A DNA stretch of 64,000 bases, from assembly GCA_016648135.1 (NCBI GenBank), contig JADDOH010002554.1, forward strand, positions 1 to 64,000, given 5' to 3'. This document shows, in pieces, positions 11,627 through 23,224 of the stretch (positions are counted from its first letter, which is position 1; each line of letters opens with the position of its first letter). The translations under genes and the position numbers were made by a program. Below the pieces are notes generated by a model. The model had not been told where the DNA came from. It searched no databases and saw only the letters and a list, made by a program, of their open reading frames with translations. Origin of the DNA: Agrypnia vestita (taxonomy: Eukaryota; Arthropoda; Insecta; Trichoptera; Phryganeidae).

Positions 11627-11990
11627 GGCCGTGTTCGGTGGTATATTTGCGAAACACAAACACAAACGCAATAATTAAAACCATTCAAATGTGAATCGTT
11701 TGAATCTCAACTACATATTTGTTACACTGCGATCGCAAATCCCGATGGCCCAGGCCGTGACAGTGGTATACTTGCGAGAAAACAAATGCAATAATTAAAA
11801 CCTTTCAAATGTGATTCGTTTGAATCTCAACTACATATTTGTTATACTGCGATCCGCAAATCCCGATGGCCTAGGCCGTGCCGGTGGCATACTTGTGAGA
11901 TCGCATTCAAATATATTTTCTTCATACAATTATTAAAAATATTTTTCAAATGTGAATCGTTTGATTTCAAACCACATAAAATGAATGAGA
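11627..11990. repeat. Three ~120-bp tandem units in the element leader
   Basis: Units start with GGCCGTG at 11627, 11753 and 11874, followed by GTGGTATA.TTGCGA, ATGCAATAATTAAAACC, AAATGTGA.TCGTTTGA and ACTGCGATC.GCAAATCCCGATGG. They lie on the primer-binding-site side of the interior, so they would be in the leader of the minus-strand RNA. Confidence 0.8.
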
Positions 11991-12374
11991 TATGAAATAA
12001 ATCACATATTCTATAAAATGGAGCAATACTTTTACAAAGAAACAGGCATTCCAAAATCGAACTAATATATCACAAGGACCAAAATTACTACAATAATTTT
12101 CGTTCACAAAATATTAAATAATAAAAATGCCAACTGTCTATATGACAAACAACCTAAAGAAATTTCTAATACCTAGTATCACGTTTGTCTACAAATCTCA
12201 GTACGTGGTTCACATAAATGCTCAATCTTTTTTCTTTGATGTCACGGACCGTGGTCCGCGATTGTTTAAATAAAACCGCTTTTATAATCAAATATTTTCT
12301 TTCATTTATAATATTAACTAAACCAAAATGATTTTATTACTATGCAAATGAGTCCAACGAATACGCTCCTGTCT

Positions 12375-12388
12375 GGTCACCGGCACCA
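12375..12388 (-). promoter_or_regulatory. Primer-binding-like site of the LTR element
   Basis: On the minus strand TGGTGCCGGTGACC starts one base after the LTR end. TGG is the complement of the CCA end of tRNAs and TGGTGCC openings are common in LTR elements. I could not assign the tRNA. Confidence 0.6.
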
Positions 12389-12389
12389 C

Positions 12390-15300
12390 TGTGATGATCC
12401 AGATAGATAGAGGGTCTTCCTAAAGTATTAACGATGAATTTTGTATTAATAATTTATTTAAAATGTCGATGCTTACTCGTCGCGAGTTGATATTTAATTT
12501 TAGCTATTATATTCAATTAATTTGCCAACTCCTGGCCGCGGCTAACAATGTGATGAATCCTATGGGGTGACCCGTCAAAAATACGTCGTGGTAAATAATA
12601 TTAAATAATATAAATTTCATTGCAATGAATAAAGTCATTTGCCGTATGATGTTAGTGAAAATAGTTGTATGGCTCGGGTGGCAACGGCTGAGGTCGACAG
12701 ATACGCTGTAGCTATAAAAGGATCGCGGAATAAAATATTATACCTTCTTGAAATATTATAAATAATGTATTCTATACAATATTAATACTCTGCCTGTGCT
12801 AACTATACATTTAACTAAAATATATATTATTAACTGGAAATAATTATTCTGTGAAAATTGCGCTTTTGAATGCAATATTAACTAAAAATATTAACTAAAA
12901 TATTTCTAACATCTTGGGTTCGCAGACGAAATCGATAATACCTAATGCCCTTTGCATTTACTAAGTATATTACCTAAATAGCCACAGCTATACCATCCTG
13001 TCCGTCAGGGACGAAACATAAAACACAGTTATATTCCTAAAAGTGCTACCTCTTACGCGACAAAAATACCTATTGCAGTCGGGCTATGAATATGAACTAT
13101 TTCCGCCTCATAATGGCGCCTGGAACCAATACTAAAAACCTCACTAGAAATAATAAATGCGACTAAATCTCGATAAATACAATATATACTATTCGTAATA
13201 CGTCGTTGAATTGGCACATGAATCGTCTAATGGATGAAGGACCCCGTTGTGTATCGTAATAACTTCAAATTCTTTTATAGGAGCAGTGTGGAAACAATTG
13301 CATAATATTACGTAATAAAATCATCTAACGAACCTAATAATCTATACATTTATGTTACAATAAAATACGTTCACCAGAAGAATTCGTGTATTAGAAATAA
13401 AACATTTCCGTTTGGAAACAACCCAATAAAATCAATCGAACGGCATAAAGAGGAGAAATTCACATATTAAATAACACTGAAACTAATAATTTTAAACACT
13501 TTGTATTAGCAAATTCTTACCTTGAATGGTTTCGTTCTAGACGTGCATGAACCTGTTCATATTAATTCCGTGGGAAAATAATACATATATTTTCTATCTA
13601 CGAAATAAGACATTTTTGAAGCAAAACTTCTTTATAAATAAGTAGATAAGGTCTCGGGGATGGTTTGTTCGAAAGGATTCTACAACAGCCCGTGAGTTTA
13701 TATGAAATAATAGTTTCTTTGAATGCTAAATTTTGGTTTTTTAAACCCTCAGCATCTCTGCTGAGAGGGGTTGAGGCTCCGCGCCCGCCTAAACCCGGTG
13801 GCCGACTTCCTAAGTGACTAAACGGCCCCCCTTGTTCCTCCGGAACTTACTGCATCCCGAGACTCTATCTCTTCTTTACGAGATGTGATCCTGTGACGCC
13901 TCTCTTTTAGGCTTATGATTGAGATGTACGTACTCTTTTGGTACGAGTTTCTGATGATGGGTGTTGTCTTGAGGCGCCTTTCTTTTAGGCCGGTGTTTGA
14001 AGAATCACGTACTCTTTTGGTACAAATTGATGACGACATTAGCCTCCTTTGCGGGCATAGTCAGCGATGTTACAAATTATTGTGCAATCTCATTATGCCT
14101 TTTCAGAGCGGCGTCCCACGATTCTGCATCTTGCAACATTTACTTTGGACAAATGTTAGAGTGTTAGTAACATATTTATAATATCCCAGCTATTCCATAT
14201 GAGTGAATGATTTTTATATTTATTCTGGCCCTGTCTTTCTTACAGAGGACGAAATAGAAGTTAACGTTTTCTATCAAGGTTTTACAGCATTCAAGCATGG
14301 AAATCCTTCCAAAGACAAAGGGAACCTTTTTGTTGGTTTAAGTAGTTTGCGCCAGATGAGGTTAGGTGGTCGGTTTATTGACGACCCCGAGCAACAAGGA
14401 GGACCCCGCCTTTAAGGGGCCCTGCAGGGGCTTGTGCGGGTTCCACGCCCAAGTGCCGGCAATCATCCACCCCTCAGCCAGCTAGGCTAACACAAACCAG
14501 ATATCCCCAATCTTTAGTTAGATTCCCCATTCTGTCCTTTACTCGTCATTCTGAAGCTACTTGTTAAGCTAGATGTACCGAGGTACTCAAATCATAAAGA
14601 GTTAACTGAAGACCGGATTGCGCAATACTTATGCAATACAGTAATTATTATAATGCTACTAATTAATTCATATAGAAATCCGTGTATTCAAATTTTAGCA
14701 TAAACGCTATGAAATTCGCTTTGCATAAAGATACACCCGTTTGGAACGGAATTCTTGTACGATTTGAACCAATATCACACAAGCAATCGTGATATTTAAT
14801 TACACATAATTATTCCGAACTCAAATATTCCCAAAATAAATACATTTCGATAGTGAAAATAATTAACCGTAATAGATAATATGAATATGATCCTTAGCTG
14901 TTACTCTTGGTGGCGGAATCCTCCTTCTGGTGCTGCGGGATGGTGGAATCTCTATACTTCGCCGCTGCAAGACCCGCTTTCTCTCAAGCTGGCAGCTCCT
15001 TTGCTCGCAACTGATGATCTGGAACTCGGGGCTCCGTCGGTAGTCTGTTGGGCAGCGCTCCCGCTCGCAAGTCTGGTCTCGAACTGAAGGGGCTGAGTAC
15101 ATCGTGTTCGCTCCTTTTATAGTAACGATTTCACCATACCTCTGAAATCCACGCTGGTGCAGTGACTCATCCTATGCACGATGACCTCACCGCCGGCGCT
15201 CGCCATTGGCCGGATTCAGTCACCAGGACGGTCGCCTCCGGCTCAACCCGTCGAAGGCAAAGCGCGCCTGTGATTGGTCCGTTTCGTTAAAATAATAGTT

Positions 15301-15653
15301 AAGCACCCGCTACACGCGAGACTTACTGTTCTGATTCATAAATAATAAAGGCTCGTTCGCACCTACTCACAAGGTCGAGTCTATTAGGATTGGCAAACGA
15401 TATTAATTTAACACAGAATTATATCTATGGTATAATAAAGATCTAAGAAATATTACTTGTATAGCTGAATATTCAATATTTTGTTAGCCTCTTGTAATAC
15501 ATAGAATCTTAAGAAGAAATATATCAGGCTTTTACTTTTAAACGATTCCAAACAGAAGAAATATATTTTTGATTTCCATACTTGACTTATTTGAATATTA
15601 TTATTTTAAGATTTTCTAAATTTATTAAATCTATCTCTATGTCGACCATCACA
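12390..15653 (-). repeat. LTR (5' LTR in element orientation)
   Basis: A 3264-bp copy of 5031-8296. Differences I noted are single-base changes and 1-2 base indels, for example CTCTTTGTGG versus CTCTTGGTGG near 7546/14905 and GTTAGACTTCC versus GTTAGATTCC. It would supply the promoter of the minus-strand element. Confidence 0.85.
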
Positions 15654-15800
15654 ACCTCCCGATATTTTTCATTACTTTGTCAGGACAAAGCCTGGCCAAC
15701 TTCGTGTTTAGACTTTATTTTATTTGATATTTTTAACCAAATAAATTTCGGTGAAATCTATGACTACATTTTTAGAAAAATAACTTACTGTGGAACCATA

Positions 15801-16045
15801 GAATTCATCATCATCATTTTCATCCCCTTGTCGTAGTAGGGTCGGGGCCCCAAATACTAGAAAGATGCTTCCATATTCCCCTATCGTGTGCTGCTTCCGT
15901 ACGTGTTAACCAGTCAAGACCCTTCCTGTCTTTATACACTTTTTTCTATTGTTTCTCCCGGCTTAATCTGGGACGACCTACCGCTCTCCTTCCGCTGTTC
16001 CCAAGAAGAGACTTCTTGGTATTCGTTCAACCCACCTCATTTATG
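15801..16045 (-). pseudogene. LINE 3' end, minus strand
   Basis: The minus strand reads, with frameshifts, RIPRSL..GTAEGERAVGRPR followed by DRKGLDWLTR and ends in repeated GAT triplets (15801-15820). It is the same family as 44660-45060, which carries MPEERIPRRIL and GRPRTSWEKQ on the + strand. It is a 5'-truncated C-terminal tail of a non-LTR reverse transcriptase. Confidence 0.7.
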
Positions 16046-16572
16046 ATTTGATTTTTCTATATGTAGGAGTAAGGATTCCATGCTGAATGTGATTACCATA
16101 GGACTAAGTATTTTTAAATCACTTGCCCATCTTTAAGACAGTAGCTTTGAACGAAATCACAAAAGGACTAAATGTTTTAACATTACCTTTAGGCAAACTC
16201 AAAGACTAATGTTTTTAACAGTATCTTTGGGCGAAATCACAGAACTATGTAGATATTTTTAAACCAAATGCACTTGTTATGTGGAAGTCTTGATAAAACT
16301 TATTGTTGAAAAATATCTAATAAAACCTGTCACTTTATTTTTCTCTCATCTCGATTGCAAAAATACATATTTACATAATACGTGTTTTATTTTTGGCTTT
16401 CGAATACAACATTACACGACAAATGTGTATGCATCGCATGAACAATTTATAGGATTTTGTTTTCTTTTTTGAATCCGTCATTTTGATTAACCATTAAATT
16501 AATCACTTTAAATGTGAGCTTCCTGCTTGAGTTCATATAAAACATTTAAACCATTTTTTTGTGTATAAACAG

Positions 16573-16728
16573 GATGTTCTGAAAGGCGACCCCATGCGCA
16601 AGCGCCTGGCCATGTGCAGGGACAGGGCAGGCGTGGGCCTGCTACACAAGGCCGTGTACTACGACTACGGGGACATCATCACCTACCTGCTGGACAACTA
16701 CCCCCAGACTGTTCACATGAGGGACAGC
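16573..16728 (+). CDS. Multi-ankyrin protein, coding exon 2 (residues 75-126)
   Basis: The exon is entered after AAACAG and left before GTAAGT, both phase 0, so it adds exactly 52 codons. It completes the repeat begun in exon 1 and encodes a full ankyrin repeat, GVGLLHKAVYYDYGDIITYL then LDNYP and HMRDS, which leads into EGRTALHYAA of exon 3. The canonical TPLH turn is replaced by VGLLH. It is G/C-rich at third positions relative to its surroundings, though less extreme than exon 1. The counterpart in the second half of the protein is GLTPLHKAAGLGHHEIAEHI across exons 5 and 6. A MITE begins 18 bp past the donor. Confidence 0.9.
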
Positions 16729-16746
16729 GTAAGTAAACAACACCTC

Positions 16747-17055
16747 AACCCTTATCTTACCACCCGGGTACCTGGGTACCCATATTCGATTTCAAATTCG
16801 AATAATTTTTTACATAAACGTCATCATTCGCTTGGATCTCCATTATTTTAATTATATGAAAAAGAGGGAAATAAAGGAAAGACGGATATTGCTGTGAGAA
16901 GTAGTGACCTTCTAAGAAGCTATTTGACCACTGTCATTATCAATTTGTGAGATACAAAAAAAAAAAATGTATATGGGAATTTCTATCCAGGTTGAGTACC
17001 CGGGTACCTTGGGTAGCAACTAGTGTGAGAAATTCCGGGTGGTAATATAATGGTT
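16747..17055. mobile_element. MITE with ~20-bp terminal repeats at the exon 2 donor
   Basis: The left end AACCCTTATCTTACCACCC and the right end (complement AACCATTATATTACCACCC) match at 17 of 19 positions. A second internal inverted pair, GGGTACCTGGGTACCC and GAGTACCCGGGTACCTTGGG, lies just inside. About 309 bp, no coding frame. Confidence 0.75.
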
Positions 17056-17070
17056 AAGAAAACTGAAAAT

Positions 17071-18243
17071 ATATCATTTCGCTAATTTCCTACTTTATGC
17101 GGATGATATGAAGATTTTCGCAAAAGTGAACTCCCTAGACGATTGCCGAAAAATTCAAGAAGATCTTAGCCGCGTTTCTGCCTACTGTCATATAAACAAA
17201 CTTCTTCTTAACCCAAAAAAATGCTTTCAACTTACATTTTCCAGGAAAACCAATAACATTCAGTTTGCCTACTCAATAAACAACGCTCAACTAGAAAACA
17301 AATGCGAATTAAAAGACCTCGGAATAATTCTCGACAGTAAACTTATTTTTAAAGCGCACTTTGACCATATTATCTCCAAAGCCTACAGTATGCTGGGATT
17401 CATACTTCGAACCTGCAAACAATTCAAAAATCCTGACTCATTAAAAATTTTATATTATTCCTACGTTCGCAGTCACTTGGAGTATGCATCTCAGGTCTGG
17501 AATCGACAACAGACAACATACATTGCGAGAATAGAACAAATTCAGAACAGGTTTTTGCGTCGCCTCAATGGTAAATCCGGCATGTATTTCGACTCATATA
17601 TGGAAGCAATGGATTTCTATAACATGAGAACCCTGGAACATAGAAGAGCACGAGCTGATCAAATACTACTTTTCAAGTTACTTTAGGGACATATCGACTG
17701 TCCCAGCCAATTGGAGCAGGTTTCTCTCCACGCTCCATCAAGGCGAACCAGACAGTCCGCGCTCTTCCATGTACCCATAAGAAGAACCTCTTATGCACAG
17801 AACTCATTCATCCAGCGAACATGCAAAGCATACAATGACCACTTCAATGACATTGATATATTTAATACCAACATCTCAGATCTTAAAAATCGTATTTAAA
17901 CCGCTTATATTACTTGTTTCTATATCTTCACCGGATTAACTGAGACCGACCATCATCATACGCACACCACAGCCAAACTCTCATCACTCTTTACACATAT
18001 CCCCATATCTGTATACAACGTCACGCACAGAATACACACGCACTCCACTCAGCCACAATCCCATACACCTCACTCCACTTCCCCCTCTAACTCCCACTCC
18101 CATCCCTCTATTTAATATATGTTCTCTTTATTGCTTGATTTAACATTTTATGCCGTGGATCTCTATAATTGGTCTACGAATTACCCAATACGTTATGTAA
18201 TATTATAATAAATTGTATACTGTTGAGATTCCCAAAATAAAAT
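17071..18243 (+). pseudogene. Non-LTR retrotransposon 3' half (CR1/Jockey-like RT)
   Basis: The reading begins in RT motif 5 (FLLYADDMKIF, 17084-17116) with the catalytic ADD intact. It continues through NKLLLNPKKC, the KDLGIILDSKL motif and SHLEYASQVWN to the C-terminus, with a single in-frame TAG at 17684-17686 and a natural stop at 17897-17899. A 3' UTR follows and ends in an A-rich tail at about 18230-18243. The endonuclease and RT motifs 1-4 are missing. This is a typical 5'-truncated copy, young enough to keep one frame apart from one stop. Confidence 0.88.
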
Positions 18244-19362
18244 AAAAATATATTCCTCTTATACTGCGGAAAATTCAAAAAATGTATTTAAGGAGTTAGT
18301 CCACTTTGAGGCATCAAAAACTACATTCCAATAAAATAAAAAAACTGATTTAACTTTTGCATATATAAAATTAATTTTATTTTTACTGTTTACGGCGTAA
18401 ATTATTTAATATTTTTCATTAAACAGATTATTTTGAAAATTTTAAATTTAAATTTTAAATAGCGGTTTTGGAAATGCCATCTCCAAAGGTCTGAAGTAAG
18501 TGATAAGAGGGTTTCGAGTAAAACGCAAGAGAATAATATAATGAAATTCGTTTAAAAATTCATGTACCACGCTAATTGTTCTTGAATGTCCGTAACTCTC
18601 TTAAACCTTCTCAGAGGAGGGTATATTTAATTTGCTTATTAAAAAGTACGATCATTAGGTATCTGGTTCAACATTTTCACATAATATTATTTTGTTTATT
18701 TTTTAATTATTCACAAAAATTATTTACAGAGAGAAATCCTGACGATTTCTCACTTAGGCTATTAGGCCTATTCTAGAGAAACCGCCTCACATTTTGATGT
18801 GTTTTCTGTGTTTTAAGGTAAAATAATATAAACAATATAAAAGCATGCGCAAAAATAATAAACATAAAATCAAACATTACAAATAACATTGGTAATATCT
18901 GCAGTATTAAAAAACAGTATAAAAGAAACCATTTAAAGGAAACAGTATAAAAAAACGTAAGTAAGTAAGGCAGTATAAAAGAAACAGTATTTAAAATATA
19001 GGACAATTTAACTAAATTAGAAGATAGATATAAATAAAGTAAATAGTAAAATAAACAAGTCAAGTAAATAAAATAAGCAGTATAAAAAATATAAAATAAA
19101 TTAGTAAAAAAAAGTTTGACCTTTTTTATTTGTTCACAAAAAATATATAATACAAAGTACTTATTTTCTACAGTTTATAAAGCAGAAAAAAGATAAAGAA
19201 AAAAGAATAATAAAAGACATAAATCTTAAAAAAAAAACATAATATAAGAACATAAAAGCATAAATTAATGATATGATAAAATCAAAAAAGATGCGATGTT
19301 AGAAAACACTTTAAGTTATTACATCTGTGATCAATCAAGTGTATATTCATAACACATATATT

Positions 19363-19783
19363 CATCCGTATTCTGAAAATAACAATGTCGGAATCTTTAA
19401 GATCTTTATCCCAACACTTAATAGACGATAATAAAAATTAAAAATGTCCAGAGCAGATTTTGTAAATCTACGGCTCAAATACACTGTATTAGAAGATGAT
19501 GTAAGAAAGATTGTTTCTTACAGTCGTATTAATTTCTTCATCCACAGCGTCCAGATGAAATATCATGGCTAAACTTGTCATGACCGTGTACGGCGTTACC
19601 GCGTATTCAAATCTTCCCATCTTGACATTTGACAGATAACAATTTACATCTTTCTCCCTTCCTCATAGAAACAAACACCGACGTAAAGCTCTCTCGTTTA
19701 TTTTTAATTTTTATTATCGTCTATTAAGTGTTGAGATAAAGATCTTAAATATCCAGACATTGTTATTTTCAGAATCGGGCCGA
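19363..19783. mobile_element. Inverted-repeat element, ATCCGTATTCTGAAAATA family, copy 1
   Basis: ATCCGTATTCTGAAAATAAC at 19363 and its complement at 19764-19783, plus complementary AAGATCTTTATC..CACTTAATAGACGATAAT stretches, form a stem of about 70 bp around a 270-bp loop. A second copy is 23764-24084 and a fragment is at 31036-31075. Confidence 0.7.
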
Positions 19784-20443
19784 TTATCTGTGTACAAGTA
19801 CATAGTACAGTACTCACTTCCCACACGCACACTCCTCCATTCCACCTTTGTCATCTTTCAATTGAGGTACCTACACTTACCCATGAAAGGCGGCTCTTCT
19901 ATCCTTGAAGTTGTCATCGATTGGCATACATTCTCCAGTGAGTGAAATTTTCTTACAACCATTTGAAATACTCTCTCGTCATAGCACGTCGCCGAAATGA
20001 GTTTTTTGTTGAATCCTTGGAGCCCAAACAAACATTTTATTTATAGTTTCTATAAATTAAAAAGAATAATGCAGCGTCATCCTTAACCACTTTGATTTTC
20101 GACAGTTGAATCACATATCCAGGTCACTATTATTTTTTAAACGTCTGAGACGGAAAATTTAGGAATGTATTTTTTTATTGAAATGCTCTACTTTTTTGAA
20201 ATTAAATGTATATTTGTCATGTTAAGTTATACATTCAATTCTTTGCACTTTCATGAACTTTCCCTGAGATTATCTCACAATTATTAATACTTTTTTATTT
20301 TAAGATATTATATTTATATGAATAAATCAACATAACAAAAGTTTACGTTTTTTAAAGGTAAAAAAATATAGGTTTCGTTAGCATACAATATCCTCAGCGG
20401 CTAAATAGCAGATTTTTCAGTGCAGAACAATAAAAACAATTAT

Positions 20444-20602
20444 TTATTGCTCATTGATTATTAATCGAATTCTTTTTCTCAACGGACATTCCCTTGCCGT
20501 TATAGGTCTCTTCATCGATTTATATTTAACGCTAGGAATTTTATTTCCTGTTAGCCTCTGCATCCGCTCCACTTCGGCATCTAGGTCATGAACGAATTTT
20601 GG
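20444..20602 (-). other. Unidentified coding-like stretch, minus strand
   Basis: A 52-codon stretch open from a TGA (20603-20605) to a TAA (20444-20446) reads HDLDAEVERMQRLTG..., ..KYKSMKRPITARECPLRKR and ends NEQ. It is of normal composition for a charged protein and has no ATG. On the minus strand GACCTAG could be a splice acceptor just inside it. I do not recognise the sequence; it may be a terminal exon, a transposon remnant or chance. Confidence 0.3.
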
Positions 20603-22293
20603 TCATGTCCCTTTTTCCATATATCCATCTTACTATATATATGGAAAGATGGAAAAAAGTACCACGGTAATCCATAAAACTTAAACCACGCTAATCCGTG
20701 GTTTCAAATGTGAAGTAAAAACCTGTTTTTCAAATATTTCAATGAAAATTCCGCCATTCTTTTTTATCAACTAAATTTTGTAATTATCCTCGAACACTAA
20801 TATTCCAATATCTATTCTTCTCGTTTCATCCATCTTCCACATCCATGCATTTCTGTAGGTACCTACTCCATGTATTGAATATCACTATAAAATCTTTTTT
20901 TAATATTTGTTTTGCCACCATAAATCGATGGTTGCGTTCATTTTATTTACAGCATTTGTAGTCTCTACATATTCTCTGCTATTATTGCTACATCCTTTGA
21001 ATATCTCACTCAAATATTATTTTCGATTCTAATCCTTGCTTTCCCTTTTTTAATTTAAATTAAATAAACTTTATAAAATAAGATATTTCTAAAATTTGTT
21101 TTATCTTATAGAGTTAAGGCGCCATAGTACATGATTTACGTTTTTGCTGTCTGGAGAGTCAATTTAGGGCAAAGTTTTCGAATCTTATTGCCAAAATCGC
21201 AGCTAACCATGCATTCAATCAATTTTATTATGAAAGGTCCATTTACTCTTAAAGCATTTGTTTAAAAAAAGTAAAAAAAATACTTTGTTATTATCACAAA
21301 AAAAATATAATCCCGAAGCCTTATTTAATCTTTCTAGCAATAGAGTTATCTTTGGTACACTTTTTCTCGAAATATTTCCACATAAAGACCATATATTTTT
21401 TTAATAAATTGAATAAAAGAAGTTAAAACAGAAAGTTTGGGGGAAAATATATAATTATTTTTGTGTAGGTTGTTAAATATAACGTTTACAAAAAGATAAA
21501 AATTCACGTTCCGTCTCCTATATTGCAGCATCCAAAAAACCATTAAAACATTGATTATTTTAATTAAATTTTACATGCGTACTAAGAAAATTTCACTGTC
21601 ATTAAAGCAAAAATATTAAAAATTTTCTACCTCATACATAAAAATTTGAATTAATTAAATCGTATAGTCTGTTAAAAGATCATTTTTCTTTCAAATCAGT
21701 CGTTGGTTGGACACCAACTACGCCAGTCGTCAGGTTACGCTCCCGCTAGTTTATATGAATATATCTTAAAATGCTGCGTAAACTTTGCCTGAGTGTTAAT
21801 AAAGGGAAGATATCCGTATAATGAATGCATTCTAGAAATCCCATATCGCGGGGACAACGGTAAATGCAGAAAATAACTTTTAAATGTATTTAAAATACTT
21901 GAATTTGAATGTCGCCATTTTTATTTTTTACAACTGTCATATTTTGTTTGTTTTTGCGGGCTGATTCTAATGTTTTTTTCCATTATTCTTATCTGTTTTC
22001 TTGGAACAATATGATATATAGACTTTGTTCTGTATATACACTGAATTTTTGTCCTTTCTTTTACCTGCAAACAATATTTTTAATGAAATTAGATACTCCG
22101 TCTATTTCTTTACTCAACGGTAATCGTCATTTTTTCACGAAATAGTGATGTGAAATCTTTTGAATCGGCATTTTTTTGTGTTTTTATTTTAACTGAAAAA
22201 TTTTCAGTAAAACGATATAATATTGTTTTGAGTTTGTTTGTTTTGAAAAAAGAAAATTAAGAGGTCCACGATTTTCGTATTTGCTGTCGGGCG

Positions 22294-22887
22294 CAGAGTT
22301 GCCAACGTAGGCGATTTTTCGCCATTTAGGCTACTCAGAACGAGAATCGGCGACGAAAAAATCTAAAAGGCGACTGGTCGCCTACCAGGCTACTTCAGAG
22401 ACAAGTTATTTAAATCAGCCGAATCGCAAATAATTAAGAAAAAAAATACAATTACCTTTGTGTAATGCTGTCATTGAAAGAATTTTAAGCGTAATGGGGA
22501 CAATTAAAACAAAATTAAGGAATCGCCTGCAACTACCCATGCTGATCGCTATTCTTAGAATTCGTACCCATATGAATGTAAGAGGTGTGTTGCAACAACT
22601 TTCAACCAAGCAATCACATGGTAAGTTTACACGCTGGTAGAAAAATGTACGTCTCCGGTGTTTTTAAAATGCTACCTATCTACTTACTTTACTTTCTTTT
22701 AACGAACATTACGGTTTTTTATATTAGGCTTAGGCCTATTTATCAATACATTATAAATATGTTATAAATAAATTGATAAAAATTACATTTTATTTTATTC
22801 ATATTGATATTTTGGCGTTTGGGCTACTTTAGGCTACTTTATGTATAGGAAACGGCGATATTAGGCCAAGCGCTGTTGGCAACTCTG
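22294..22887 (+). mobile_element. hAT DNA transposon, internally deleted
   Basis: The terminal repeats are CAGAGTTGCCAAC and GTTGGCAACTCTG. A perfect 8-bp target duplication, GTCGGGCG (22286-22293 and 22888-22895), flanks it. Both features define the hAT superfamily. Subterminal words GGCGAC and TAGGCTACTT recur at both ends. Only the C-terminal dimerisation domain of the transposase survives inside. Confidence 0.93.
22449..22640 (+). pseudogene. hAT transposase C-terminal dimerisation domain
   Basis: The reading QLPLCNAVIERILSVMGTIK continues with TKLRNRLQLPMLIAILRIR and stops at 22638-22640. This is the hAT C-terminal dimerisation signature (S-N-A-x-V-E-R-x-F-S; here N-A-V-I-E-R-I-L-S), which pairs transposase subunits. 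The RNase-H-like catalytic domain and the BED zinc finger are missing, so the element cannot move by itself. Confidence 0.88.
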
Positions 22888-23224
22888 GTCGGGCGACTAA
22901 ATTGAACATATAAACTTATTAAATCATTTTGCAAAACCCGATTATTAATTTATCCTCCGGCTATTAAGGAACCGTTTATATGCTCCATTTTTGTCGTCCG
23001 TCGTTATATATTTTTATTTATTGTGGTCAATTGTCGATTTTTTTATGAATCGTTTTACCCCAGTTCATATAATCGGATCTTATGAATCCTTTTTTTTCCT
23101 TTTATAACATCTTTATATGTTGTATTATGTTAAATACCCTGTTTTAATGAATCGTTTTGTTTTCGTTTATATGTTCCGTTAATCGTTTTTTATTATACTT
23201 TTTAAATAATCGTGAGCCATGCAC

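Larger units (their letters stand above)
8297..12389 (-). other. Non-coding interior of the LTR element
   Basis: There are 4.1 kb with no recognisable retroviral domain on either strand. 8297-9700 is of mixed composition with scattered short frames. 9700-11330 is very AT-rich with A/T homopolymers. 11340-11660 is CpG-rich and includes GGGTTTTATAGGG. 11627-11990 is a tandem repeat. This layout is unlike a decayed gag-pol, which would leave in-frame motif islands. Confidence 0.6.
5031..15653 (-). mobile_element. LTR-type retroelement with 3.26-kb LTRs (LARD-like)
   Basis: Two near-identical direct repeats (5031-8296 and 12390-15653) start TGTGATG and end CATCACA. They flank a 4.1-kb interior and are bounded by the 4-bp target duplication ACCT (5027-5030 and 15654-15657). 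Read on the minus strand, the LTR at 12390 is followed after one base by TGGTGCCGGTGACC, a primer-binding-like site. The other LTR is preceded by AAGGGGGAAGC, a polypurine tract. No gag, protease, RT, RNase H or integrase is recognisable, so it resembles a large non-autonomous derivative mobilised in trans. I noted about a dozen differences between the LTRs, so the insertion is young. Confidence 0.85.
4302..16572 (+). other. Intron 1 of the ankyrin gene (12.3 kb)
   Basis: The intron is bounded by GTGAGC and AAACAG. It is almost entirely transposon-derived: a MITE (4368-4975) with a nested hairpin, the LTR-type element (5031-15653) and a LINE 3' end (15801-16045). The residue 15658-15800 shows nothing. 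At 16090-16255 there is a diverged tandem repeat of about 60 bp (AGGACTAA..GTTTTTAA..CTTTGGGC..AAATCAC). From 16256 to the acceptor it is AT-rich without features. Confidence 0.8.

Noticed and set aside
5031..15653. Reading the 3.26-kb repeats as two separate DNA transposon copies
   Set aside because: Neither copy has its own target duplication, whereas ACCT flanks the pair as a whole and primer-site and polypurine-like signals sit at the inner borders.
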